DNA from: Takakia lepidozioides
Taxonomy: Eukaryota; Streptophyta; Takakiopsida; Takakiales; Takakiaceae
DNA length: 60,000 nt
NCBI GenBank assembly: GCA_030704615.1
Contig: CM060733.1
Span: 47,184,001 to 47,244,000 of the forward strand
Reading direction: 5' to 3'
Positions 36,511-47,028 of the stretch are shown one piece after another (the first letter of the stretch is position 1; each line of letters starts with the position of its first letter). The notes below the pieces were generated by a model. The model ran no database searches. It was given only the letters and a program-made list of their open reading frames with translations, and was not told where the DNA came from. The position numbers and the translations under genes were made by a program.

Positions 36511-39500
36511 AGGCGTAGGCGACATTCTGCTACACAGGTAGATTTCTTTAGAGAGCTTATCATTTAAGCTTATAAGTGGCTACTTTTTACTATTTCATTA
36601 TACTGGGACGGGCAATCTTAAATCTCGATAAGGGAAGTTTCTGGCCTAGTTTGTCAACATTGATACGTCAATCTAGGAATATCGCATAGACATTTGAGCG
36701 GTATCATGGTAAATATGAACGGGAAAGGCAGCATTGAGGTAGTATTTGGGCATATGAAGAATATGATGGTGTACAGAGTGACATGTCATTGAAATTGAAT
36801 GAAGTCCGATCGCTCAGGAGTTGGTCTCCAGCCAAAAGTGCAATCCATACGCCCAAAAAGATAAACTTTGTAAAAAGATAAACTTTGTGCACACAAAGCT
36901 CATGCACATAACACTGACACTAAATAGTACTGCCAACTGCAGCCAAAATTCATCACGATTAGAATCCTCCTCTCTACTAGGGGTATACCCAGGTGTTGCA
37001 TATAGAGTGATTTTGGCAAATTTGTCCAAAATATTACAGGATTCTACTGAGTGCTAAGTCTATATACACTTAATCAGTATCCAAAATAAAGAGGCATGTA
37101 TGTAAACAAAAGTTTTGGTATCATAATGGATCATTAGCTGTGGCAAGTTATTTTTTTTATTTTTTTTATTTTTTTTATTTTGTTTTATAAAAGGGAGTTG
37201 AGCCCTTTTAATCAAATTAAAGACTGATGAAAAAATAACCTCGTGAAGGGCCATAAGACCGAACAATGGGGGGAACCTCCGAGAGCACCACAATGGGAGC
37301 AAAAATACCAGTCCTGGGTCATGAAAGGAACAGTTGCTGAGAACCAGACATACTTACTAAAAAACTGCCAGGGCATAAATCTAAGAGAAATCTGCCATAA
37401 ATGCGTCCAGGCACAATGCGATCCTGCAACTCTAACAACCACATCTAACAACCACATGGTAGAACCACAATAGAAGAAGGAAAAGCCCTCAAGAAGGCAA
37501 AGGAGAACACCACCATTGTCCCATTTGGCACAACAGGATTTCCATATGTGCTATAGAGCAAGAGAGCGAATGGTTGACCAAACTTGACATTTGTGCCAGA
37601 TGGTCCTTCCCTGCAGATTGAGCAAATGAATAGAAACAGAGCTAGAATTTCCGTGCGGAGACCGTTGCAAGTGGTTGTGGTAACCGGAGGCGTCTTCGAA
37701 CACATGCCTTGACTGTGAGTCGTTTGGGAGGAGGCTCTGTAATATTAATGGGTTAGTGTAAGCCGTTGTATGGCTTCGACCCGATGGATAACATTAAGTC
37801 CAACGGATGTACAGTTGACGTTACATTATGTCTGACTACAACGCCAAAGTTGCAATCTCTAATAAAATATGAATGTTTATCATCAATGGATGCGGACTCA
37901 ATCTTTCATGTCATCCTTTCATCGGGTGATTGCAGCCTGCAGTGTCCATTTTTTGACGTAAATGCGTCATTTTTCCTGTACATAATTTGTTGGTTTTGAT
38001 CTACAATCTTATATTTCTATGAAATTTCTTAAAAGGGACTCACAACATTGTACCTATCTACATGTAGTGTCTACCTTCTCATACTTGCCCCCAAAAACCG
38101 TTATCTCTAGAAGTGATGGACTTTATGAAAAGTCCATAAGCTTTTGTTACAGTCCATACAAAACTTGTTATGGACTCATTATCTGTTAGATTTTGTAACA
38201 TAATTGGAATAAGGGACTTGGCCCTCCCTTGCTATTATGATAAAGAATCTAGTGTGAGAGTTTTTTAACATTTTTATTCATTAAACTAAATTTTATGTAC
38301 TTTATCAACCTACCAATAACAGCCATTTTCATAAAGTCCTTTATAATATGAAATCCAAAACACCCCATGAGCTGTCTTCATTAAATACAACTATTTATTA
38401 TAGATGAAGGCTGGCCATTGATGTGTGAGATGACAAAGTTCAAGCATGTCACATAAACAAGGAATTCAACGTAAGGATGATGCAAGTGATTTGTGGCAAA
38501 AAGTGTAAATCATGCCTATGTCTGTTTGTCCTAGTTGTGTCGTAGGTTGCAAGGGAATGGGGCCACCTTTGAATGCGATCCCCATGCTCATTTCACCAAG
38601 GGCATTATAGACTTCATAATGTAGAGATTGAAAATGGGGTGTAGCAGGGGGTGATTCTTCACTTGCTAGTAGCCCATCGTGCATATTTCTAAACATGAAC
38701 ATGAAGCTCATGATCATTTTCCAAGGGCATCATTCTCAAACTCCCCATACACCACAATGTGGAAATTCTATGGTCCCATTTCACACATGTGTCTAACATG
38801 CCATGTAAACTAAGCCAACTCCCGCCACACTCATGGCTGTTTTCACACCGTTCTTGCCTCGGGTGTGGATCACATGTGAGACACCCCACAGTTAGGGCAT
38901 ATTTTGACCCACACCTTGGCTCACTCTACAGGCCCGTGATAAAAGTCGTGGAATGTGCCAGGTGTGAGATGGCGTACCCGTGGAAAAAGCTGATTTCTCT
39001 TCTAGTGTGGCCCAAGGTCAAATTTTCAAAAACATGTATTTTTGTGATTATGGTCAAGTTTGGATTAAGTCATCGACGACACGTGACGGCATATATCCTC
39101 CATAACCTCTTTCTTTTTCCCATTTGAAATGACAGTATCCCAACAATAGACGTTCCACATGATATAGTGCAAATGAATCAATGTTTTGGTTTTTTTTCAA
39201 GATTTTTGTTTTTTTTATCTTATGTACTTTTATGTAGGCCACATCTTCAACTTTTTGGTCCACTCTTCGTTGCAACTATCCAGCACTGCAAGTGTACCGT
39301 GGCAGGTGGCTGACAAGATGATGGGACAGCTACACCGCTCTGGGGGACGCCAAAGCCCCAATACGACCTACATATGGTAGGGTGTGTGCTCAAGATTGAC
39401 TTGACTTATTATCAACATGTCTCAATGAGGCATCAATTGCAGGGCGTGCTAAAAGATATGATAGGAAGGCCTTAAATCACATTGAGACTGAAAGAGAGCA

Positions 39501-39528
39501 CAAGCTGTGGAGTAGGTAGATATAATAC
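36511..39528. other. Downstream intergenic region with a likely minus-strand LINE 3' end
   Basis: A (TTTTTTTA)n run at 37149-37180 abuts sequence which on the minus strand reads 'TTTAATTTGATTAAAAGGG' then an A-rich tail. The TTTAATTTGAT motif is shared with the 3' tail of the LINE at 2245-2312, so this is probably the 3' UTR of a related LINE extending to about 37.7 kb. The rest (37.7-39.5 kb) is AT-rich. A stretch near 38820-39000 translates on the plus strand to a Cys/His-bearing peptide ('CLGCGSHVRHP') that I cannot assign. Confidence 0.4.
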
Positions 39529-39780
39529 ATGGACATGCAAATGAAGTTTGTTGCACAGGAAACACTGTTATTGTGGATGGTCAATGACTTGCACTTGTTT
39601 GCCAACATAAGGAAGGAGGCAGAGGTGAGGCATGTGATGCATATGCCACGGAAGGAGATTGAGTACAAGTCAGAGGTAGAGAGTATCAACAGGTTCTATG
39701 AGCGCGTGTGTACTTTCACCAATCATCAGAGGATGGCCGATCCTTTAATGGATGTTCTTATTTACTTCTTAAAAAAGTAA
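39529..39780 (+). other. Unrecognised open reading frame, 83 codons
   Basis: The frame encodes an acidic/basic mixed helix-like peptide ('FANIRKEAEVRHVMHMPRKE', 'MADPLMDVLIYFLKK'). It may be a fragment of a transposase or of an upstream exon of the OSB array, but I recognise no family. It lies about 120 bp before the first OSB PDF-motif copy. Confidence 0.25.
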
Positions 39781-39898
39781 GCTTCTCTTGAGCCCATCAC
39801 AAGTTTGCCTTTATCAAAATTGTCTCTCATCTTTCTTATTTCACACTAGTAGCTCAACTTTAGGGCTGGAAACTTGATATTGCCACAGTGACAACAAG

Positions 39899-42800
39899 AA
39901 AGTATCAAAAAACACATAACAGAGATGAGGAGAAGCTGTGGATGAATACTTTTCTGACCTCAGTCAATGGTGGGACACCGAGGCAAAAAGGTGAATGCCT
40001 ATTAGATTACAGGAGAGTAGCAGAGGCAATTCAGTATAGGAACTAGTGTAATAAGCTGAGTTGGGTGTTTCCTAGAACAAATATAGGCTATCATTATCAG
40101 CTGCAAGACACAGATGTATGCATGATTTGTGCAGAGGCATGAATAGCTGAAGGAGCGGGGATAGAGTGTGGGTCCAAATTCATCCAAGAGGGCTAGACTT
40201 CAAGCTCCAGATTACCTTGATTCCAGGTGGATCAGTAGCTACAAGAAACCTGCATGGGTGGATGGTCAACTAAGGCAGCAGCAGCAGCGGCACAGTTGAT
40301 AAAATCAGGCACCTCAACCATGACCACAGCTTCTGAAATTAGAGGATCAAGAGAGGGAGTCCACAATGCCTCTTCTGGCATTTCTGGGCATGTGAAGCTA
40401 CTTTGTGCGGCAGGCAGCCTGACAGAGGCTCTACAGACTCTAAACCAAGGAGGCATTTCAGCAGATTCAGATATGTATGTCTGTCTCTTGCTTAAGTGAA
40501 TCAAGATGGAAGGTCTGGAAGCTAGAAAGCAGGTGCACACTCACATTATCCCAAGTGGATTCACGCCAAAAAAAATTCTACTCAACACCCTTGTCAACAT
40601 GTATGTTAAGTACCGGAGCATCAGGGATGCTCACCAAGTGTTCAACAGAATGCCTCAATGATCTTTGATCACATGGAGAATTATGTTGGAAGGATTTACC
40701 AAGCATAGGTGTGGTAGGAATGTTTTTGGAGACATATGAGCAAATGATGTGTGAAGCGGTGAAGCCCAACCACATTACATTTGTTTGTGTTTGCAATGCG
40801 TGCACAAGCCTGGGAGCTCTGGAAAAGAGGAAAGAGGTCCATAGTGACATGGTCAAAGCTGGAATTGTACCAAATGTCATCCTGGAAGAAGCGGCAGCAG
40901 CACAATTGATAGAACAATTCGCTACTAATGAAGGTGCCTTCTTCAACACATTTCACCCTGTTTTGCCCTGTTATCAAAGTCGTCCCTAAAATTTCTTGGA
41001 GAATTTTGCAAGTTAGCTTGTTCGTGATGTGAACTAGCATGAGTTTTATAAAGATCGATGGTAGGACAAACGCAATCACAAGGTGTGGCTTTTCTTAATG
41101 TACGATGTGAAGAAGTTTGTCCATCCTGCAAAGGTGGGCTTTTGGCTCCTGTTAGTACCATGATTTGGTATTCTTCCTGAGGTTTACAAGGTTCTTGGGA
41201 GAGTCAGCTTGGTCTTAGCACGCCATGTCTCAATCTCTGCCTGCTCAGCTGCATAGTGGTGGTTCTTTCAGACCAATCCGACATTACCTGACTACAGACA
41301 CAAACAGCACACACAAGAGGTCATTTCGGGTTGATGGTCGGTCCAATCCTCCATGGGTCAAGGACAATGTGGTGAGGGCACCTTCTTCTTCGACCTGTTT
41401 CAGCCTGTTTTGCCTCTCATACTTGGCCCTGAGATGCATATTTGAATTCTATAAGTTAGCTCGTTGGGTGGATCTGTGGTGGTTTGGAGAACCTTTGACA
41501 AGTTATTGCCGATGTGGCCGCAGGAAGTATCCAAAAACAGATAACTGAGATGAGGAGAAGCTTTCCGACCCCAGTCAATGGTGGGACAATGGAGACAAAA
41601 AGGTGAATGCCTGTTGGACTACAGAGAGAAGCAGATGCAATATAGAATTGGAACTACAATTATAAGTAGGGCTCGGGTGTTTGCTAGAGGAACTTCACAC
41701 TGTCAGTGTCAGCTGCTAGCAGCAAGGCTGAGGATGTATTTATGATTTGTACACAGGCAGGGATATAAAGCTGAAGGACTAGGGATAGAGGTCCAGATTT
41801 ATCCAAGAGGGTCGGATTTCAAACACAAGATTACTTCTGATGCCCTGTGGATCAATAGCTACAAGTGGGTAGATGGTCAATTGGAAACAGCAGTGGCAGC
41901 ATCACAATTGATTAGAACAAGGCACTGCTAATGAAGGTACCTTCTTCAACACATTTCACCCTGTTTTTCCTGCTATCAGAGTCGTCCCTGAATTTTGATA
42001 TTGAACTCTGCAAGTTAGCTGAGGAGAAGCTCTAGAATGAATACGTTTAAGACCCCAGTCAATGGTGGAACAATCGAGGCAAACATGTGAATGTCTGTTA
42101 GAAGCAGACGCAAGTCAGCATAGGAACTAGTGTGATAAATAGGGTTTGGGTGTTTGCTCGAACAATTCTACGTTGTCATTGTCAGCTGCTAGCAGCAAGG
42201 CAAGGATGTATGCATGATTTGTGCAGAGGCATGGATAGCTGAAGGGGCACGGATAGAGTGTGGGTCCAGATTCATCCAAGAGGGCTGGATTTCAAGCTCC
42301 AGATTACCTATGATTCCATGTGGAAGGATAGCTACAAGAAACCTGCATGGGTAGATGGTCAACTGGAAGCCGCAGCAGCAGCGGCACAATTGATAAAATC
42401 AGGCAGTAATCAAGGCACCTTCTTCAACACAATTCACCCTATTTTTCTCTCTAATCGGAATCGGCCCTCATGTTGAATTCTGTAAGTTAGCTAGTTGAGT
42501 GAACCTTTGATAGTTTGGAGTGACTTTGACATGATACTGCCAATGTAACAACAGGAAAGTATCCACAAACAGGTAACAAAGACGAGGAGAAGCTGTGGAA
42601 TGAATTCTTTCTGACCCCAGTCAATGGTGAGACAATCGAGGCAAAAAGGTGAATGCCTGATGGATTATAGAGAGTAGCATATGCTATTAAGCATAGGACC
42701 TAGTGTGATAAGTAGGGTTGGGGTGTTTGCTGGAACAATTCTAGGCTGTCATTGCCAGCTGCTAGCAGCAAGGCAAGGATGTATGCGTGATTTGTGCAGA

Positions 42801-42945
42801 GGTATGGATAGCTGAAGGGGCAGGGTTAGAGTGTGGGTCCAAATTCATCCAAGAGGGTTGGATTTCAAGCTCCAGATTACCTATGATTCCCTGTGGAAGG
42901 ATAGCTACAAGAAACCTGCATGGGTAGATGGTCAATTTCTTGTTG
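39899..42945 (+). pseudogene. Tandem array of OSB PDF-motif exon pairs, degenerate
   Basis: Four units repeat the same layout: exon a ('DEEKLW', 'SQWWDNRGKK' in intact form, ending AAAAAG|GTGAATGCC), an intron of about 180-190 bp, and exon b ('PRGSDFKHKITSDALWINSY', then 'WVDGQLE'). Exon a/exon b starts are about 39899/40167, 41523/41791, 42020/42265 and 42553/42833. A fifth, different exon b ('SFRVDGRSNPPWVKD') is at 41225-41371. Unit 2 keeps the best reading; others have shifts (for example GGGACACCGAGG in unit 1, a stop after 'EEKL' in unit 3). OSB proteins have one to three PDF motifs, so internal duplication is normal for the family, but these copies are broken and unit 1 is joined to PPR sequence. 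The minus-strand locus at 20.5-21.0 kb is a further copy. Confidence 0.6.
40320..40990 (+). pseudogene. PPR fragment downstream of OSB unit 1
   Basis: From ATG at 40320 the reading 'MTTASEIRGSREGVHNASSG' matches the start of the minus-strand PPR copy at 20479, then 'AGSLTEALQTLNQGGISAD' and a stop at about 40497. PPR coding resumes in other frames ('SRCTLTLSQVDSRQKK' region is shifted) and ends with 'ALEKRKEVHSDMVKAGIVPN', followed by a tail 'EEAAAAQLIEQF' that repeats the OSB exon b extension. It has at least two frameshifts and internal deletions, so no functional PPR protein is made. Confidence 0.6.
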
Positions 42946-43788
42946 CGGTAGTGCTTAGCAACATCATGTTTGAAGAATGAAGTATATTTTGGGAATATAT
43001 ACATAGGCAGACTGGTTCGAACACCATGTCAGTGTCTGATGTATTAACATCCAATATTGTTCGAAGGTGCAATGTCCTCTGAGGTTGTGTTGTGGTGTTT
43101 CTATGGATGGCATGTTTGATTGTAGTTGTGTCTTTCATATTGTATCATGTTGTTGCTTCTGCCAATCTATGCAACAGGGTTGGTGGTAGAATATTTCTTT
43201 GCCACTCTTTGCAACTGCCAGCAGGGTTGGGGGTCGATTCGTTGGTCATTGAAAGATTAATGCATGCTCTCTTTCCCTGCAGAGGGGTGAGAAAAAAAAC
43301 ATTGCTTCAAGATTGTTGAAATTTTTGGAAATTGATTTTGTGAAATTAAATAACTTTGTGAATGATAACAAAGCATCTTTGGGAATATTCTTTTTCTATG
43401 CCCCTTGGAAAGCTCTACACTAGACATAGGCTAACAGTAGGCTTCGTGCAGGCCAGAGTAGACTATTCGTAGGTCTACCCATGTCATGCACATGAGGAAC
43501 AAAAAACTGGACCCTCCACTGCCCAGTGGAGTTCGCGTGAACTCTATATGGGGAAGCTGAAAGACATTTTTTTTAAATAAGGACGAAATCGGATAATTCC
43601 AGAAAAAAATAAAAATTGTGTGAGACGATGTGGGAACGAGTGATGGAATCATATGTGTAACATTGTAAGTGTGACACATACTTTCCACGAGACTGAAATA
43701 CGATAATTGGGAACCTCCACTACCCAGTGGAGGTTCGATATTTCTTTGGGTCAGCCAGTTACACACTCTGATTATTTTTTCTGTTAGT
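42946..43788. other. Intergenic, with two copies of a palindromic motif
   Basis: Two near-perfect palindromes, arms AACCTCCACT / AGTGGAGGTT, lie at about 43513-43531 (imperfect) and 43712-43735. Two further copies lie beyond the right end of the disrupted gene (58272-58295, 58881-58908). No gene recognised. Confidence 0.5.
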
Positions 43789-43905
43789 ATGAGAAAGAGG
43801 AGCGTGGGTGGGGAATCGGTGTCTGACGATGAATACAAGACCGTCAGCTTAAAGTGCAGCAAGAGACGGTGTTCGGTAGACGTGATGGAAGCGGACCATC
43901 CAGAT

Positions 43906-45149
43906 CACTACTACGGGGGGTTTAGCGATGCCCCAGCGACCTCCAACCGCCGCGATTAGCGACGAAAATACTCTACGGCGCTCGAGGCGCGCCAAGGGCA
44001 TTTTGCGACGTTGGAAGTCGCAAAGAAGTCGCTCCCGGAACGTCGCTAATTAGCGTCGTCGGGGAATCGCAAACCCCCCGGGACCCCCCGGCCGCGGCGC
44101 CGGCGCGACTTGCGACACCTGGGCATCCAAAAAAAAAAAATGTTTTTTCTGCAACGCCACATTAGGGACGTCCGGGGGTTTTAAATGCAACTCCCAGATG
44201 TCACAGTTTAGGGGGGTACATTTGAATTTAGGGGGGGGGAATTTGAATTTGAATTTCAAAAACTAGTTGACCATTGACTTGGCATTGACCATTGACTCCG
44301 GTTTTGTCCAATGACAGTTCATACATTGTTCTATATATATTAGGCAATGCATACTTGAACCTAGGACCTCCACATTATAACAATTCTAAGTCACTACACA
44401 CTAACCAACAAATCTACAGTACATCTATGTATCACAAAAGCAGTCCAAGTATATATATACATATCAAGAGTTAGCTCGTAGTGACTACCACTATCTCAAT
44501 CTTATCATTGTGTTGCAGATTATGCATACTCTACAGGAGCTCTCACACCTGGAACTTGCACCGAGACTTGTCCCCAGAGTTCTTCAAGAACAAATATCTA
44601 TCAATGGCCTAAGTTTTGCAAAATTGCATTGTAACTTATTGTTGGACAATGGCTGTAGGCTAAGGATGCCAAGCCCATTGTGCTCTATAATCTACTCCCA
44701 GAATCAACTTTCCGCGACGCCCCCAGGACGCCGGGGAATCACAGCCCCAGCAACGGCTGGGCGCTCCTGCGACGACGGGGAATCGCAATTTTATTTTTTT
44801 TTGTTTTTTTTTCCGGACATTGCGATTCCCCGCTGTCGCGGAAACGCCCGGCCGTTGAAAAAACGCTGCTGGGCAGCAACGCCTCGTTGCGATTCCCCGG
44901 CATCGCAGCATCCCGGGGGCGTCGCAACCCCCTCTATGCGTTAGCGGGGGAATGGGGTCAGGCCCCTTTCCGGCAATGGCATGGCATCGCAAGATGCTAC
45001 AACGCCGTCCGAACGCCGGCGTTGGGATGCCCCGACGTTGTAAGTCTCGAGCCGGGCGCCTGCGCGACGCTGCAATCGCAGAGGGGTCGGCACGTCGGAC
45101 GCGCCGGCCGGGGTCCCGGCGTCGCTAACCCCCCCTAAATGTAATAGTG
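43906..45149. mobile_element. CACTA (En/Spm-type) non-autonomous DNA transposon, 1,244 bp
   Basis: The left end begins CACTACTACGGGGGGTTTAG. The right end, reverse complemented, begins CACTATTACATTTAGGGGGG and continues GGTTAGCGACG, so the termini are CACTA-class inverted repeats. The 3-bp duplication GAT flanks it (43903-43905 and 45150-45152), the length expected for this class. Subterminal copies of GGGGAATCGCA occur in both orientations (about 44065, 44733, 44777, 44821, 44887), again typical of CACTA elements, where they bind transposase. The interior is GC-rich near the ends, AT-richer in the middle, and encodes no transposase that I can see. Confidence 0.82.
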
Positions 45150-45395
45150 GATCAAGAACATGATGTCTTGAAACAAGATGAAAAATCCAGTTGGGGTCTA
45201 CCGAGCCGAACAAAGTGTCTGGGATTGACGAAAATGTGACTATACAATCCCCGCGAAATGCAGCCGAATCTAGACCTCAAGACTACTCCACGGATGCCCT
45301 GGCGGAAATAAGAGATAGCGTTCATGAAAACACTGATGTCTACGGATCTCCTGCCTACTCCTAAGATTATCCGACATACACCCCTCTAGACTATT

Positions 45396-45838
45396 TGTCG
45401 TGCGCATACATATCGCTACACAACTACATCGCTGTCCAAACCACACCACACATATATGCACAATAAAGTAGTCTAGCACAATGATAAACAAAGCTAAAAA
45501 GGACATACACTTCCAACACAAGAAATATGAAATCCATCGCTATCACTCATTGAAACTGAAGTCGAGCCAGGGGCACCCCAAGCTATGGGGACTCCACCCC
45601 ACAACAACCTGTATCCCTACATAAGCACACTAAAACCTAAACACATGCAGGAGCTCGGTCGCGCAGGCTCAACTCGAGAGAGATGAGCCGCGCGACTGCC
45701 GCTCTCGTGAAGATAAGACAGACCAGGTGTCAAACTAAACTTGACACCTGATTTAACACTTGACCTAAATCCAAGTGTTAAATACAAATAACTAGTTTTA
45801 TTCTAGCTGTTTTCACACTGTGCTTATTTAACTTGACA
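45396..45838 (-). repeat. Left (3') LTR of the Gypsy element, 443 bp
   Basis: It begins TGTCGTGCGC at the TATT duplication and ends ACTTGACA on the plus strand. 45482-45838 (357 bp) is repeated without visible difference at 56895-57251. The outer 87 bp, 45396-45482, is absent from the right LTR but occurs again at 45841-45927, just inside this LTR after a two-base GC spacer. Confidence 0.75.
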
Positions 45839-45840
45839 GC

Positions 45841-45927
45841 TGTCGTGCGCATACATATCGCTACACAACTACATCGCTGTCCAAACCACACCACACATAT
45901 ATGCACAATAAAGTAGTCTAGCACAAT
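45841..45927 (-). repeat. Second copy of the 87-bp LTR end, separated from the LTR by 'GC'
   Basis: Identical by eye to 45396-45482. On the element's coding strand the order is purine-rich tract (AGCTAGGGGGGCGA), this 87-bp piece ending CGACA, the dinucleotide GC, then the LTR start TGTCAAG. An LTR end, two spare bases and an LTR start is the arrangement of a two-LTR junction. Confidence 0.75.
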
Positions 45928-46185
45928 CGCCCCCCTAGCTGGTGGATAGGTCCCTCTACCTCCAGATAGCTACAAGATGTAATAGCCACAGCCGTACTAA
46001 GTCCTCTATCACTGTCATTATCGAGCTCAAACTCTATCAACCAAGAGGCCGGGTACAAGAGTAGCCCCATCGTTAGTCGCCGTCTTGCAATCTATGAACT
46101 TGAGCCAAGATCTCGTGTGTTCAAGGTCTCCTAGTAGCTGGGTCTTGCGTTTCTTGTTAACCTCCCATGGTTGTATCCACTCCCA
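45928..46185 (-). other. Gypsy 3' untranslated region with a polypurine-like tract
   Basis: Non-coding stretch between the PHD-finger stop codon and the 87-bp repeat. Near its end, on the minus strand, AGCTAGGGGGGCGA is the only good candidate for the polypurine tract that primes plus-strand DNA synthesis. Confidence 0.45.
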
Positions 46186-47028
46186 CTATCCAATGCAATG
46201 TGGACATAACCAATCCCCATCCGGAACCATCTCAAGAGGTGGAGTCAAGCATCCCATATGCCAACCTCTAGAGCACCGATCACATACCAGCATGGTGGCT
46301 GCCCCTTTAGCAGACCCACACAACATGCACCTCAAACCTGCAGATACCACTGCCAAGTTTGGGTCAATCCTGCCATCAACATTCGGAAGGTGGCATGGCG
46401 CACAATTACGCACATGGTCCTTCCAAGTGATGCCATCCCGACCCTCCAAGACCAAGACGCCTGAGGGCAAGACCTCTCGAACCCTCAAAATAACACGTCC
46501 TGCAGTCACATCCAGGGTCGTAGGAGCAGTCTGCTGCAGATAGACATAGTCACCAGGGTTGAATCTCCGAACCCCAGGACGATAGCCCCCACCACGTATG
46601 GTAGCATACCTCAACGTATCACGGTGTTGTGCAATGGCAAGGTTCTCGAAAGCCATGGGCATGACTCTCTTGAACAACTCTGCACGCTGCTCACATGCAC
46701 GTGCCCACACGTCCGGATCGTCAAGGTTAAGAACTGTAGCAGCTTCTCTGCGAATGGATGTAGGCAAATCCGGCTCTCGGCCAAAGAGAAGAAAGTATGG
46801 TGAGAAAGAGGCAAGTGATGCTTGCTTGCTGAACCTGTAGCCCATGGCTAACCAGGGTAACTGAAGGTCCCAATCTCCTAGGTGTCCCTTCTGCAAGCCA
46901 TACTTGCGCAAACCCCTCTTTACTGTCTGAACAACTCTCTCTGCCAAGCCATCGGCTTCAGGATGATCCCGAGAAGTGGTGCGGTGGTCTATCAAGGCCT
47001 TGTCACACAAAGCCTGAAACTCCCCCAA
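46186..47028 (-). CDS. Gypsy integrase C-terminal half ending in a PHD finger
   Basis: This 280-aa frame continues the integrase after a one-base shift near 47020. 'RDHPEADGLAERVVQTVKR' carries the catalytic Glu of the DDE triad; 'ASFSPYFLLFGREPDLP' and 'RFNPGDYVYLQQ' are typical of Gypsy integrases after the core. The last about 50 residues form a PHD finger: 'CMLCG', then 'MLVCDRCSRGWHMGCL', then 'GDWLCPHC', matching C4-H-C3 spacing with the conserved Trp two residues before the last Cys pair. PHD fingers read histone H3 tails, so the domain may guide integration to particular chromatin, as chromodomains do in chromoviruses; that role is inferred. The frameshift relative to the upstream pol frame is either a mutation, a recoding site or an assembly error. 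Confidence 0.85.
   Translation of the reverse strand: MGEFQALCDKALIDHRTTSRDHPEADGLAERVVQTVKRGLRKYGLQKGHLGDWDLQLPWLAMGYRFSKQASLASFSPYFLLFGREPDLPTSIRREAATVLNLDDPDVWARACEQRAELFKRVMPMAFENLAIAQHRDTLRYATIRGGGYRPGVRRFNPGDYVYLQQTAPTTLDVTAGRVILRVREVLPSGVLVLEGRDGITWKDHVRNCAPCHLPNVDGRIDPNLAVVSAGLRCMLCGSAKGAATMLVCDRCSRGWHMGCLTPPLEMVPDGDWLCPHCIG

Noticed and set aside
37243-37705. Open frames at 37.2-37.7 kb as a gene
   Set aside because: The A-rich tail and shared TTTAATTTGAT motif point to a LINE 3' UTR; no coding domain is seen.
45482-45838. Reading the two 357-bp copies as solo LTRs of an unrelated element
   Set aside because: No target-site duplication flanks either 357-bp copy alone, whereas the unit 45396-57251 has TATT on both sides and its removal rejoins the host frame.
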